From Acidaminococcus fermentans DSM 20731 (lineage in GTDB: Bacteria > Bacillota > Negativicutes > Acidaminococcales > Acidaminococcaceae), in NCBI RefSeq assembly GCF_000025305.1, contig NC_013740.1:1240001-1304000 (forward strand): 64,000 nt of DNA, in the 5' to 3' direction. Made by a program: the position numbers and the translations under genes. Under the pieces are notes generated by a model. The model did not search any database and had not been told where the DNA came from. It saw only the letters and a list, made by a program, of their open reading frames with translations. Below are positions 23,264-32,899 of the stretch, piece after piece (position 1 is the stretch's first letter; each line of letters begins with the position of its first letter).

Positions 23264-23717
23264 TACAAAAGCAATTAGCTCAACATTTGAAATGGCTTTA
23301 CGCATCTTACTTTTATTAAGTAGAGTTAGAAGTCATACTTTAAACATAATGCAAATATGCGAAATAGACTTTATTGCTGTATATGCTGCAGATTTCGGAT
23401 TATTGGATGAAAATTTACATGGATACGGGGAATATAGATTCAGTGAATTTCTAGCAAGAAAATCTGTTGTATGGGAAGCAGTAAAGGACTTAGTGATCGA
23501 ACGGCTTCTAGATTTTAAGTTATCCAAAAAGGGGTATCTTTTTAAAATAAATGCTGTAGGTCTTAATTTTGCTGATGGAATTACCGCGCCATACGCTGAA
23601 GAATATAGGTTGGCTGTTGAAACCGTTATTAACGCATACAAACTTTCAGAATCACGTATGCTAAAAGAAATCAATCAATACACACTCCGTTCTTTACAGG
23701 AGGATTCCCATGAATAG
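23256..23717 (+). CDS. ABC-3C middle component (153 aa)
   Basis: Small helical protein resembling the middle components of ABC-3C systems: TFEMALRILLLLSRVRSHTL, then ICEIDFIAVYAADFGLLDEN, and VVWEAVKDLVIERLLDFKLS, a winged-helix-like pattern. Overlaps the first component by 8 bp and the ATPase by 8 bp, so translation is coupled. Likely an adaptor between effector and ATPase. Confidence 0.7.
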   Translation: MNNTKAISSTFEMALRILLLLSRVRSHTLNIMQICEIDFIAVYAADFGLLDENLHGYGEYRFSEFLARKSVVWEAVKDLVIERLLDFKLSKKGYLFKINAVGLNFADGITAPYAEEYRLAVETVINAYKLSESRMLKEINQYTLRSLQEDSHE

Positions 23718-25538
23718 ATTTTATTTTAAAAAATTAATTGTATCTGGCGGAGGGCATAAGAGTTCTTCTATCGATTTTATTCGAGGATTTAACCTTATCA
23801 TTGGTCCTTCCAATACAGGAAAAAGTTTTATAATGGCTTGCTTGGATTATGCTTTAGGAGCAATGCCTAAAGCAAATCACCCTTCAAAAGTCATTGATGC
23901 CAACGAAGGTTATGAATTTGTTACATTAGAAATTAAAACAGCAAATGGTGACGTCACATTAAAAAGAAAAATTGGAGAAAATAAAATAGAGGTGACAAGC
24001 TCAGATACTGCAGTTGAATCTGGGTGTTATAGTGTTAAATCGAATACAAAGAAAAACATAAATTCGTTTTTTTAGCACTTTTAGGGGTTAATTCTGACCA
24101 TAATATTTTGTCTTCTGAAGCCGGAGATACTCAAAAATTATCTTGGCGGACGATGCTTCATTTTTTCTTTATCTGTCAATCAGATATCGCTCGGGAGACT
24201 TCACCTTTTATAACTCCAGGTTGGCCTGCTTCAACTCCTTCAAAAGCAACTCTACTTTTTTTACTAACTGGCAAGGACGCTAATAATCTGCAAAAGCCAG
24301 AAGATCCTGAAATAAGTAAAGCAAAAAAGAAAGCTCTTATCTCGTACATTAGAGATAAACTCGATAATTTAAGTTCCAGACAAGAAAGCCTAGAAAAAAT
24401 TGCCTCACAGTATGAGGATATGAACATAACCGATGCTGTTAATGACCTAAAGAAGGAAATGCTAAATGTTCAAAAACAGATTAATACAGCTGTAGTTAAA
24501 GGACATTCCATTATGTCAAAAATTTATGACTTAAATGGAAAGCTCGCTGAATGTGAAACTGTTATTCACAGTTTTTCAATTCTTCATCAACAGTATCAAT
24601 CTGATATTAATAGATTAGAGTTTATAATTGACGGTGGCTTAGCTACTCAAAAACTCGCTCATGTAGCACACTGCCCCTTCTGCAATTCTGATATAACAAA
24701 AACTCCTAATACAAAATATATAGAAGCATCTTCAGCTGAACTGGAAAAAATCAAATCACATCTTAAAGGCTTATACACAGCAAACCAAAGTGTTGAAAAG
24801 AAGAAGCAAAGCATACAAACACATATCAAGGTGCTAGAGGATGAAAAAAATAATATTGATGTACTGATCTCCAATGAACTGTCGCCGCGGCTTTCAGAGT
24901 TCCAAAAAGAGTTAGAAGACAAAATGCATCTTATACAAGTGTTTAGTGAACTAGAATTCTTACGTCAAACTGAATCACAATACCGAAAGGAGTTATTCGA
25001 CAAGGAAAATGAGGAAGATCCGGTATCTGTTAAACACAAAATAGCGGATTATTTTGATTATGACCTTGTACATGGCTTTGAAGAAACATTAATAAAATTT
25101 TTGAGTGCATCAAAAGTTAGTGGTGCTACTACCGCTCGCCTCAATATGAAGAACTTTGATATTGAAATAAATAATAAAGGTAAAGCATCTATAATGGGTG
25201 GCGGATATTGTGCGCTTTTTAATACAATCACAACATACGCAATGAGCGAATACATTATTAGTAAAAATGGCTACGCTCCTGATTTCTTTATAACGGACTC
25301 TTCTCTGACCCAACTTTCTGAACCTGAGCAGGTCAAAGATATAGAAACTATCAAACATAATTTTATCCGATACCTCATTGATAATGCTTTAAAACGTCAA
25401 GTGATTATGATTGAGCAAAAAGAACGTATGCCTTTTATTCCTTCTGAAAATCCTAAGAAAGGTATCCATGTAATTGAATTTACTGGAAGCAAAAATGTAG
25501 GACGATATGGATTTTTGAATGATGTATTCAGTTTCTAA
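23710..25538 (+). pseudogene. ABC-3C ATPase, frameshifted in a T7 tract
   Basis: A Rad50/SMC-like ATPase of about 609 residues if one base is restored. Part 1 (23710-24075) carries FNLIIGPSNTGKSFIMACLD (Walker A) and ends NINSFF-stop. Part 2 resumes in another frame with LALLGVNSDHNILSSEAGDT, coiled coils, a zinc-hook-like CPFCNSD, a signature-like IMGGGYCALF and Walker B PDFFITDSSL. The break is exactly at T7 (24067-24073); one more T gives NSFFLALLGVN, the expected sequence. Either inactive, slippage-restored, phase-variable or a sequencing error. Confidence 0.8.
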
Positions 25539-25584
25539 TATGACATTCATATTGTTTTGATAAAATAATTTTAGGCATGAACAA

Positions 25585-25624
25585 ACACGGCAGTAACGAT
25601 AAAAAGCTATCGTTACTGCCGTGT
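25585..25624 (+). terminator. Perfect 16-bp hairpin after the ABC-3C operon
   Basis: ACACGGCAGTAACGAT (25585-25600), loop AAAAAGCT, ATCGTTACTGCCGTGT (25609-25624). Perfect stem, no long T-run after it; probably a terminator or the mark of an element end. Confidence 0.55.
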
Positions 25625-25882
25625 TCATATTCATTGGCCGCTGGCGTCTCCTTCAAGCTAAAATCCACACAATTTTTGAGCAAAAAAAAATCGGCCCCTT
25701 GCCGACCTGGCCGGGAACCCCGCTACATGTTGACTTTTCAGCTATGCGCACCGTTCATAATGTTGTATTCCATCGAACACTTGTTGCTCGCAGAGCAGCA
25801 CGACTTTGATACAATGTAACGATTACTTCGATTTTGCACACCCCTGCATGCTATCCTAAAATATAAGTATTACGTTAATTCC

Positions 25883-26476
25883 TTATCCATATTTCATAAA
25901 CAGCACGCCTGCAATCCATAAAATAATAATTACGGCATTCCAAAACCACAGATGATTATCCGATACATATCCTTCAGGACAGATAAACCGCTCCTCCACA
26001 AATTCACGTCCGCTGATGGTATTATTAACCTTTTCCAAACGAAATAAACTCCATGTATCGGTCTTCACTTCATACTCCAGCACATACACAGCTCCCGCCT
26101 CCACAACAACTTTCGGCAGCTTTTCCACCGTGTAATGGAACCAGCAAAATGCACTAGGCCCGGACCGTACAGGCCAATCCGCACGAACCTCCATGCGGTG
26201 TACTCCGGGGGGCACATATATTGCGCGTTTCCATGGCCACCTATAAAGAAACGATTTTGCCTTCTTCCCATCCACAGTAAGAATCTATACGGAAGAAGCA
26301 CAATTAAATCCCTGCCATGATTTTGTCCGCAGCCGGATGATGGCACTGCTTTTATGAGAGGACGCCAGTTTTTCTCGCTTATGCACCTGATACCGCCAAG
26401 CAAAGAAAATAATTCCAAAACTTATGGCGAGGGTGGATACCACAAAGGCAATCCAGAAAATCTGATACGCATACAT
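25883..26476 (-). pseudogene. Membrane-associated protein interrupted by an amber codon
   Basis: One frame encodes MYAYQIFWIAFVVSTLAISF (N-terminal membrane helix), is stopped by TAG at 26285-26287, then continues in the same frame with ILTVDGKKAKSFLYRWPWKR, PPGVHRMEVRADW and a C-terminal helix WNAVIIILWIAGVLF. The beta-rich middle resembles DUF2846-type lipoproteins. A 130-residue restart at GTG (26275) is possible but would lack the first helix. Confidence 0.6.
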
Positions 26477-26665
26477 GGCTGACTCCTTCTTCTCTTGTAT
26501 CCTTTGATATATTTTTGTCCATTGGGCGGCGCAACGATGCCATTCTGCAGTCCATCCCCGACGGAGAAAAGATAAATAGATCTTTCTATAACCTTACGGA
26601 ATCAAATTACTGTATAATTAAAATAAGTAACTGCTAAAATAGATTTTTCAAACGAGGTGCTGCCT

Positions 26666-27490
26666 ATGCATACTTTCCTGCAATTGGCCTTATCTTCTCT
26701 ATTCACTGTATGTATCCTTCTGCTTTCGGGATGTTCGTTTTTATTGACTACGGAACAAGGAGATCCCTATACACCCGCCGATGTCGTTTCCATGGTAGAA
26801 AAAGAATTTGCTGCCCTTCAACCCCACCTTGTCATCCAATCTACAGCAGTGGAGAAAGAAAAACCCTTCCAGCGCAATCTCTACCACCTGTACGACCAAG
26901 CCCATGACATCTTTTTCACCTGCACAGCCAATGTACGGCGCCCTACACTGCCATTCCCGGGAGGTCAGCGTACCACCAATGCATTGTTCAATTAGGCTGC
27001 AGCCTATAGCCACTATATCAATGCCAACATCATCCCCAGCGAAGCTACCCGAAACATCCGTCTAACCACGGAGGCTGAAGCCCAGGAACTGCAGACCTCC
27101 AAATTGACGAGAACGGTAGGGATGGGGGATAAAATACCTCTGTTTCAGGCCAATCATTTCGTTTTTGTCAATGCTGATACAACAGGAGAGGATGCCGCGA
27201 ACCTATGTAAACAAATATATCATCTCTACCGCCCCCATAATGATGATGCCCTTTTACGCACATTGGGATTACGGAACATTGCCTTTTATTATCTGCCTTC
27301 CGGCCAGGAGGATTTAAAAAAAGCCGTTTACCTCATGACCTTCCGCATCAATAGAGAAGGACATAAGGAATGGAACAAAGTCTTGAAAGATAATATAAAT
27401 TGTCCTCTGGACATAACAGATGCAAACACCCAGGAAAGGGAATTAGCGAACCATTTTCAACATCTCATCTGTCAAGCTGCAGCAAAATAA
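26666..27490 (+). pseudogene. Lipoprotein interrupted by an amber codon
   Basis: Starts MHTFLQLALSSLFTVCILLL with lipobox LLSGC (ribosome site ACGAGGTG). The frame is stopped by TAG at 26993-26995 (ALFN-stop) and continues without shift through AAAYSHYINANIIPSEATRN to the end at 27490. Restoring one codon gives a ~274-residue lipoprotein, unrecognised family. The distal part could only be made by readthrough. Confidence 0.65.
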
Positions 27491-27536
27491 AGGCAGAAAG
27501 AGAATGGCAAAACGAAAAAATGTCACAACCTCTTTT

Positions 27537-28349
27537 TCACATTTCTTCCGCAGCAGCTATCCGATGCAAAAGGCCCCTTGCCAATTCTTTTGCCTTATGA
27601 AAGGCCCCTTTTTCAAGAACAATTAACACATATCCGTCACTGCCCATATCCATAGCCGCTAAAATATAATCGGTCCATTGGGCATTAAGTATTTTACTCC
27701 ATCTCGGAATGTCTTCATTCTCATCCATTACGGTTTCATTAATTTCAAGATCTAAATCTGCACTCAATTTCTTTACGGCATGAAGGAAAATATCTTTTCC
27801 ACTTTTCCAATCAAGGTTTGCTGCCTTTCCCCTAAATAATAGATCTTCACAAAGTTTACCCCATGCGGTTTCGACATCCTCCATATTTTCCAGCTTTACC
27901 CTTTTTAGAAATGTCTCAGTATGTTTGGAATCCTCTATCAGCAGCTCCGATAATTGAGCAAATGAATTCTTGATCTTCTCGCTATCATTCTCCAAAACTT
28001 CTATGTATTTTTCTTTTTCCGGCAGTACCGAATCCTTCACAAAGGATCTCATGATCTGTACTGTCTCATCGTAGCTCAAATCAGCGGCACAGTATCTTTT
28101 GCCAAAGATTTCCATATATAAATTCACCAAATCCTTACCTTCTCCGACAACAGCCTTCATAGAAGTACAGCCTCTCACTGCATACGGCGGACATATCTCT
28201 GTATACATGATATATCCATCCCGCATATTCTTTAGTGAATTGTTAATGCTATCAATATGAAAACCGTTACGGTTATAATTTGAATTTTTCATATGCCATT
28301 CTTCATAGATATTAAAAATCGTTTTTTGAATCCAATTGTAAATGCTCAT
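27537..28349 (-). CDS. DUF6630-like protein (270 aa)
   Basis: The C-terminal ~150 residues follow the DUF6630 pattern: ETAWGKLCEDLLFRGKAANLD, WKSGKDIFLHAVKKLSADLD and DYILAAMDMGSDGYVLIVLE ending with KAKELARGLLHRI. The N-terminal ~110 residues are helical and not recognised. Soluble. DUF6630 proteins occur among immunity-like cargo; no biochemical role is known to me. Monocistronic, convergent with the broken lipoprotein. Confidence 0.6.
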   Translation of the reverse strand: MSIYNWIQKTIFNIYEEWHMKNSNYNRNGFHIDSINNSLKNMRDGYIMYTEICPPYAVRGCTSMKAVVGEGKDLVNLYMEIFGKRYCAADLSYDETVQIMRSFVKDSVLPEKEKYIEVLENDSEKIKNSFAQLSELLIEDSKHTETFLKRVKLENMEDVETAWGKLCEDLLFRGKAANLDWKSGKDIFLHAVKKLSADLDLEINETVMDENEDIPRWSKILNAQWTDYILAAMDMGSDGYVLIVLEKGAFHKAKELARGLLHRIAAAEEM

Positions 28350-28480
28350 GATAAAACCTCCTCCCCCACGCCCGTTCAGATCCTGATTGATATGCAGCGC
28401 CTTTAAAAGGCTACCATTCTTTTTCCAGTCTTTGCCAATTCTACGAGGCTAGCTGTAGAATTGGCAGTATCTACTATTCC

Positions 28481-29641
28481 TTAGGATCCAAGCAAAACGT
28501 AGTAACAGGGGATCCCCTCTAATGGGTCGCTCTTTTCCAATCCTTCAAAAAAGTCATGGTCTCCCAGATTTTTTTCTGCCATCTGATTATGGATTTTCAT
28601 TAGCAGTTCTTCATTTGTAAAGTATTTTCCATTATCAGCAAAAAGAAGTGCGGCAATATCGGTCTGGAACAATCCATCTATTTTGCATTTTTCCTCTAAT
28701 GTCGAAATGTCCGTAACATATTCATTGGCAAGCAACGCTTCCTTTCCAATAATAAAAGCTTCAAAAATAATATATATTTTCTCCGCCTCGACAGCCATTT
28801 CTCCGGGATGCCAATTCTTATGATTATCCTCTATGTATTCCATCACATCGTGAGAAAAAGTATTTGTCGAAACATATATTATTTCATTGAACATCCAATA
28901 CACATTTTTCAATACTTCCTTTGGTACGCTCTCAAAAGAGGCAATTTTTTTCCAGTTACCGGTATCCGGAACGATCTTTCTGTTTATATAGCCCTGTATA
29001 GCATGCAGCACCTGTTCTTTCGTCTGCTCTTTTTGTTCATAAATAACACTGCCGTTATTTTCCCTCCTGCTTACTTCTATAGTAAACAGGTTTCCTTTTT
29101 CATGAGCAGTCTGCATGAAAAGGCTATCCATTACTTCAAACGGCGGCGATATAATCAAATACTGGATCTTATCATCCTGTAAAAGCTCCATTCCCTGTTT
29201 CACATCCGCAAAGGTAATCCCCCGTGTCATTTTCAAATCTGTTTCCATGCGCCATTGATGAGACAGCTTCCCCGCGGCCCTTCTGACCAAGTGCTTTCTG
29301 CATCCAACAAAAACTGCAATCATAGGAATCGACACCGTTGCGATTAAGGGAAGAAGAGCAGGCAGGCTGACTATGATAGCTCCTATGCGCTTAGCCCGTG
29401 TTCCGCTATGTTCAAAGTTGCTGTTCACCAGATCAGTTATGCGGTTGAAACCGGGTATAATTTCCGGATACTGGAATGCCACCCAAATGAGGAAGCCTAC
29501 AACTACTATCTCTATAGCGCCCCATAAAATTACCATCTGCACCGCTGCCTGATGACAGACTGTTTTCTTCTCGTCCATGGACAGCTCATCCATTTCAGAA
29601 ATTCCCCGGCTCCATTTTTTCACTCGTTCTTCTTCTGTCAT
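28481..29641 (-). CDS. Two-helix membrane protein (386 aa)
   Basis: Two N-terminal membrane segments (~35-55 MVILWGAIEIVVVGFLIWVA; ~90-115 IGAIIVSLPALLPLIATVSI) and a large cytoplasmic domain of mixed alpha/beta pattern (IQYLIISPPFEVMDSLFM; NVYWMFNEIIYVSTNTFSHD). Family not recognised. Its start overlaps the stop of the next upstream gene by 4 bp, so it belongs to a leftward operon with the PH-like proteins. Confidence 0.7.
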   Translation of the reverse strand: MTEEERVKKWSRGISEMDELSMDEKKTVCHQAAVQMVILWGAIEIVVVGFLIWVAFQYPEIIPGFNRITDLVNSNFEHSGTRAKRIGAIIVSLPALLPLIATVSIPMIAVFVGCRKHLVRRAAGKLSHQWRMETDLKMTRGITFADVKQGMELLQDDKIQYLIISPPFEVMDSLFMQTAHEKGNLFTIEVSRRENNGSVIYEQKEQTKEQVLHAIQGYINRKIVPDTGNWKKIASFESVPKEVLKNVYWMFNEIIYVSTNTFSHDVMEYIEDNHKNWHPGEMAVEAEKIYIIFEAFIIGKEALLANEYVTDISTLEEKCKIDGLFQTDIAALLFADNGKYFTNEELLMKIHNQMAEKNLGDHDFFEGLEKSDPLEGIPCYYVLLGS

Positions 29642-30094
29642 AGCGGCCTCCGATATGTAGTAACCCTAATCCCGTAGCTTTTGGTTTCTTTTTTCAACCT
29701 CTCCATCAATTTATCGATTCTCTTCGACTTTCCAAAAAAGACTGTCATTGTCTTACCCCGTTTTCGTTCTATATACATGGTGTACCTTAGACCGGATCCC
29801 ATTCTTCTGCCAAAATAGCCGATGAATCTGATGCTTTGTATTGTGTTCATAGGAATCACTCTCTTGCCGAAAAACAGGGCCGAATGAATATAAAAATTGC
29901 CCCGGGCTATATGATAAGGTGCCCAAAACGCTCCGCCGCTGCGATGAACTGCATATACTCTGCGTAGAAAAAGAACAAGTGCAAACAGAGACAATAAGGA
30001 TCAATAGGGAGCGGCTTACATAGTCATTCCAAGCAAATTCCATTCCTGTCAAAAGATATTCCGCCAATTTGCCCCCCTTCTCAAAGGTGGTCAA
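29638..30094 (-). pseudogene. Small membrane protein, frameshifted paralogue
   Basis: The last 118 codons (SLFALVLFLRRVYAVHRSGG ... VFFGKSKRIDKLMERLKKET) match the intact protein at 30144-30563. The N-terminal membrane start (MEFAWNDYVSRSLLILI) is in another frame, with the break near 29994-30005. A TTG restart at 29994 could give the shorter form. Probably recent decay of one of two tandem paralogues. Confidence 0.6.
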
Positions 30095-30143
30095 GATTCA
30101 CATGCACCGCACATTCTCTCCATTTTTCCCGCAAGCTCAAATT

Positions 30144-30563
30144 TTAATCCCATGTTTCTTTAGAAATTTGAATGTGATACTTTTGAGCATCCTCTTCCAA
30201 CTTCTCTAACAGCCTATCATTTCTTTTAGATTTCCCAAATATAACACTACCAGTAGGTTTGCCGTTTTTCCTTTCAATATTCAAAATATATATTTTACCG
30301 CCTCTTCCGTGAGCACAATGTACTTCTATACGCTTTATCTCGTTTAGCGGAATGTTTCTTTGCCTTAAATAAAGGGCATTATGAATGCAAAACTCCCCCT
30401 TATAAATACGATATGGCGAAAAAAAACTTCCTTGACTGTGATAGGCGGCTGTCAACCTGCGCACAAATACAAACGTTATAATTGAAATATTTGCAAACAC
30501 TGCATATCTGAAAATTGCTATATCCCAAAGAAGCTTGAGACCATCAAAAAAATGTTCAATCAC
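30144..30563 (-). CDS. Membrane-anchored PH-like protein (139 aa)
   Basis: An N-terminal membrane helix (FRYAVFANISIITFVFVRRL) and a soluble domain with IYKGEFCIHNALYLRQRNIP, LNEIKRIEVH and SVIFGKSKRNDRLLEKLEED, the alternating pattern of bacterial PH-like (YdbT/DUF304-type) domains. Paralogue of the neighbouring frameshifted gene. Role unknown. Confidence 0.65.
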   Translation of the reverse strand: MIEHFFDGLKLLWDIAIFRYAVFANISIITFVFVRRLTAAYHSQGSFFSPYRIYKGEFCIHNALYLRQRNIPLNEIKRIEVHCAHGRGGKIYILNIERKNGKPTGSVIFGKSKRNDRLLEKLEEDAQKYHIQISKETWD

Positions 30564-30790
30564 TCGTTAAACGCTCCTTGCTTTACATATAATTCAGTTT
30601 TCTTCTGCAAATTGATTTCTTCTATTTCTCGTTTTGCTAAAAAAATTAAAAAGAAAAGAGGCCGATAATCATTTTACGTAGATTCTAGATTTGATTTCCT
30701 CATCTTTAAGATTGACATTGGTTTTCAGTATTCATTATCAACACCTACTTTACGATTACCCAATTTAAATTAATTTCTTTCCTGTAAACT

Positions 30791-31195
30791 TTATCCCCAT
30801 TTCAGTGAATAAAGCGCTCCAAACAAGATGAATAACCCGACCGCTATAATGGCAATATGCGCCAAAATCAGAAATGTCATCCCTGTTTTTCCCCACCAGG
30901 TTTTGCGATGAGCGTCAAAAAAGTCCCATAAGATAAAATAAGACAACAACACAATCCCTACAATAGACCCTACCCATAAAAAAGGAAGGAAGCCCAGGTG
31001 TGGATAGTCTGCTCCCCACCCTAGCGGTAGAGATTCCAGAATGAAATACGTTGTAATTTCAGTTCCTGCTAAGACAGCGTTTATTACATAGAGTATTTTA
31101 TCCTGGACCTGTCTGTCCCAAATGATGATGATCAAATTCAGTAGCAAAAGAATGCTCATCGCATACAGACAGCTATTTTGACTATCTTCTATCAT
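30791..31195 (-). CDS. Four-helix membrane protein (134 aa)
   Basis: Four membrane segments: YAMSILLLLNLIIIIW, ILYVINAVLAGTEITTYFIL, FLPFLWVGSIVGIVLLSYFI and MTFLILAHIAIIAVGLFILF. Not recognised as a named family. A 228-bp gap without genes separates it from the operon at 30.5 kb. Confidence 0.65.
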   Translation of the reverse strand: MIEDSQNSCLYAMSILLLLNLIIIIWDRQVQDKILYVINAVLAGTEITTYFILESLPLGWGADYPHLGFLPFLWVGSIVGIVLLSYFILWDFFDAHRKTWWGKTGMTFLILAHIAIIAVGLFILFGALYSLKWG

Positions 31196-31278
31196 ATATG
31201 CTTTCCCCCCATTAGACTATTAGCCGGCTAATAGTTCAGGCATACGAATTTATATCCGTAGACAGTTAATTTGATCAA

Positions 31279-31917
31279 TCAAAAAAAGTTTTCCACGTCT
31301 TCCCACTGATATCTTGTCCACGGGCTATCTTTTTCTTGCAAAAGTTTATTTGATGCTCTGGAAATTATCTTTTTTCCAATGGCATGATTAATGACATCGC
31401 CAGCAACAAATTCTTTTGAAAATTCCTCCCATGAATTCACTGAATCACGCTCTACGATTTCCTGAATAAGCTGTTTGCATTCCTCCCGATACTCTTCCAA
31501 AGAAGCATATCTTAAATCAACTGCAGTAGTGATCTGATAAAGTAGAATCGAACTGATGAACACGCTTTTCTCATCGAACTCTTGAAATTCCAACACGGAC
31601 CTGGCAAAGCTTTCCCTGTCCCGGATATCAAAATCTCTTTCAAGTACCATTCTAGCTGCATTTTTATCATCATCCGAAAGGGCGAAAAATTTAAACAAAC
31701 GGATGGAATCCCCTGGAATTAAGATTTCTCTCATTGGGCAGCTGAATGCCAACGCCAATTTTTCAAGGCTCAACGGTGCAGAATAAATTCTTTCCCTTTC
31801 TGCATTTTGTTTATCTTCCTCTTTTTTCCTTTTCTCTTCTTCCCGCCTTATTTCTTCTTTGGCTTCTTCTAACCCTTCACTAATTGCTTGTTTTATTTCT
31901 TTTATGAATGTAAACAT
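31279..31917 (-). CDS. DUF1266-like protein (212 aa)
   Basis: Charged N-terminal coiled coil (GLEEAKEEIRREEEKRKKEE), then a helical domain ending NSWEEFSKEFVAGDVINHAI and DSPWTRYQWEDVE. The late 'sWe.f...y..G' pattern recalls DUF1266. Soluble, cytoplasmic. Stands alone on the minus strand. Confidence 0.5.
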   Translation of the reverse strand: MFTFIKEIKQAISEGLEEAKEEIRREEEKRKKEEDKQNAERERIYSAPLSLEKLALAFSCPMREILIPGDSIRLFKFFALSDDDKNAARMVLERDFDIRDRESFARSVLEFQEFDEKSVFISSILLYQITTAVDLRYASLEEYREECKQLIQEIVERDSVNSWEEFSKEFVAGDVINHAIGKKIISRASNKLLQEKDSPWTRYQWEDVENFF

Positions 31918-32152
31918 CTATGTCTCCTTCTGATGATTCTGCCCATAAGAACATTCACTATAAAATTCCATGATTACTTCAATCAGTAATATTTTTTCTC
32001 TATATTTTTACTACTAAGAGTTGTTTTCTGTATCCATTCTAAGCCATTCTCATTCAGTCGTTTAAATTAGAAACAGTGGGAGAATATGGATATGCCCATC
32101 CATAAAGTCTCACTATTTTTATTACATAAGCAATGGTATATCTACAAATTTT
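31918..32152. other. Intergenic with a bidirectional hairpin
   Basis: No gene. AGTGGGAGAATATGGAT near 32072-32088 pairs imperfectly with ATCCATAAAGTCTCACT, followed by ATTTTTATTA on the plus strand; a likely terminator for the aquaporin gene or a divider. Confidence 0.5.
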
Positions 32153-32809
32153 TTATTTTGAAATAAATTTATACACATATGCTGCTAAAGCTCCACCAAT
32201 GAACGGGCCTGCCACGAACACCCATACGCAAGATAAAGCGGCTGGATCTCCACACAAGATAGCCGGGCCAAAGCTCCGTGCAGGATTTACAGAAGTTCCT
32301 GTAAAATAAATGCCCAATAAATGGACTAATGTCAACGATAACCCGATGACCAATCCAGCAACTACATTATTTTCAACGTTTGAAGTAACACCCAGCACCG
32401 CTAAAACAAAGACAAAAGTCAGAATGACTTCTACGGTTAAAGATGCCCCAACATCATTTAAGTAGAGCCCATTAGAGCCTAAATTCCCTTTCGTACCAAT
32501 CAACGCAAAAAGGACTGCGGCCCCGATAATAGCCCCTAAAAACTGAGCAATTACATATCCGATAAAGTCTCGTCCACTCATCCTCCCTGAAAGAAATACA
32601 CCAAGAGATACTGCTGGATTTACATGGCAGCCAGAAACATTACCAATGGAATAGGCCATTGCCACAATAGAAAGGCCAAAGGCAAAAGCCGTTGCAAAAT
32701 ACGCAGGCATGAACATTCCATTCAAGACTTTAGCCCCCGAGACAGCCGCTGTGCCACAAGCAAACACGACCAAGACAAACGTACCAATGAACTCTGAAAT
32801 GTACTTTTT
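32153..32809 (-). CDS. Aquaporin family channel (218 aa)
   Basis: MIP-family protein starting MKKYISEFIGTFVLVVFACG; TTGGGAGGGAACCCT precedes this ATG. Six membrane helices and the two half-helix NPA motifs (GCHVNPAVSLG and GTSVNPARSFGPA). The Arg after the second NPA is the selectivity-filter residue. The family conducts water and, in the GlpF branch, glycerol; I cannot decide between them from sequence. Inner membrane. Confidence 0.93.
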   Translation of the reverse strand, partial: KKYISEFIGTFVLVVFACGTAAVSGAKVLNGMFMPAYFATAFAFGLSIVAMAYSIGNVSGCHVNPAVSLGVFLSGRMSGRDFIGYVIAQFLGAIIGAAVLFALIGTKGNLGSNGLYLNDVGASLTVEVILTFVFVLAVLGVTSNVENNVVAGLVIGLSLTLVHLLGIYFTGTSVNPARSFGPAILCGDPAALSCVWVFVAGPFIGGALAAYVYKFISK

Positions 32810-32899
32810 CATAGGGTTCCCTCCCAAATACAATTGAATAGAGAATTGGGGCAACGAAATCAAGCATTGCCCCAATTTCATAACTTATCCTACATGCCT

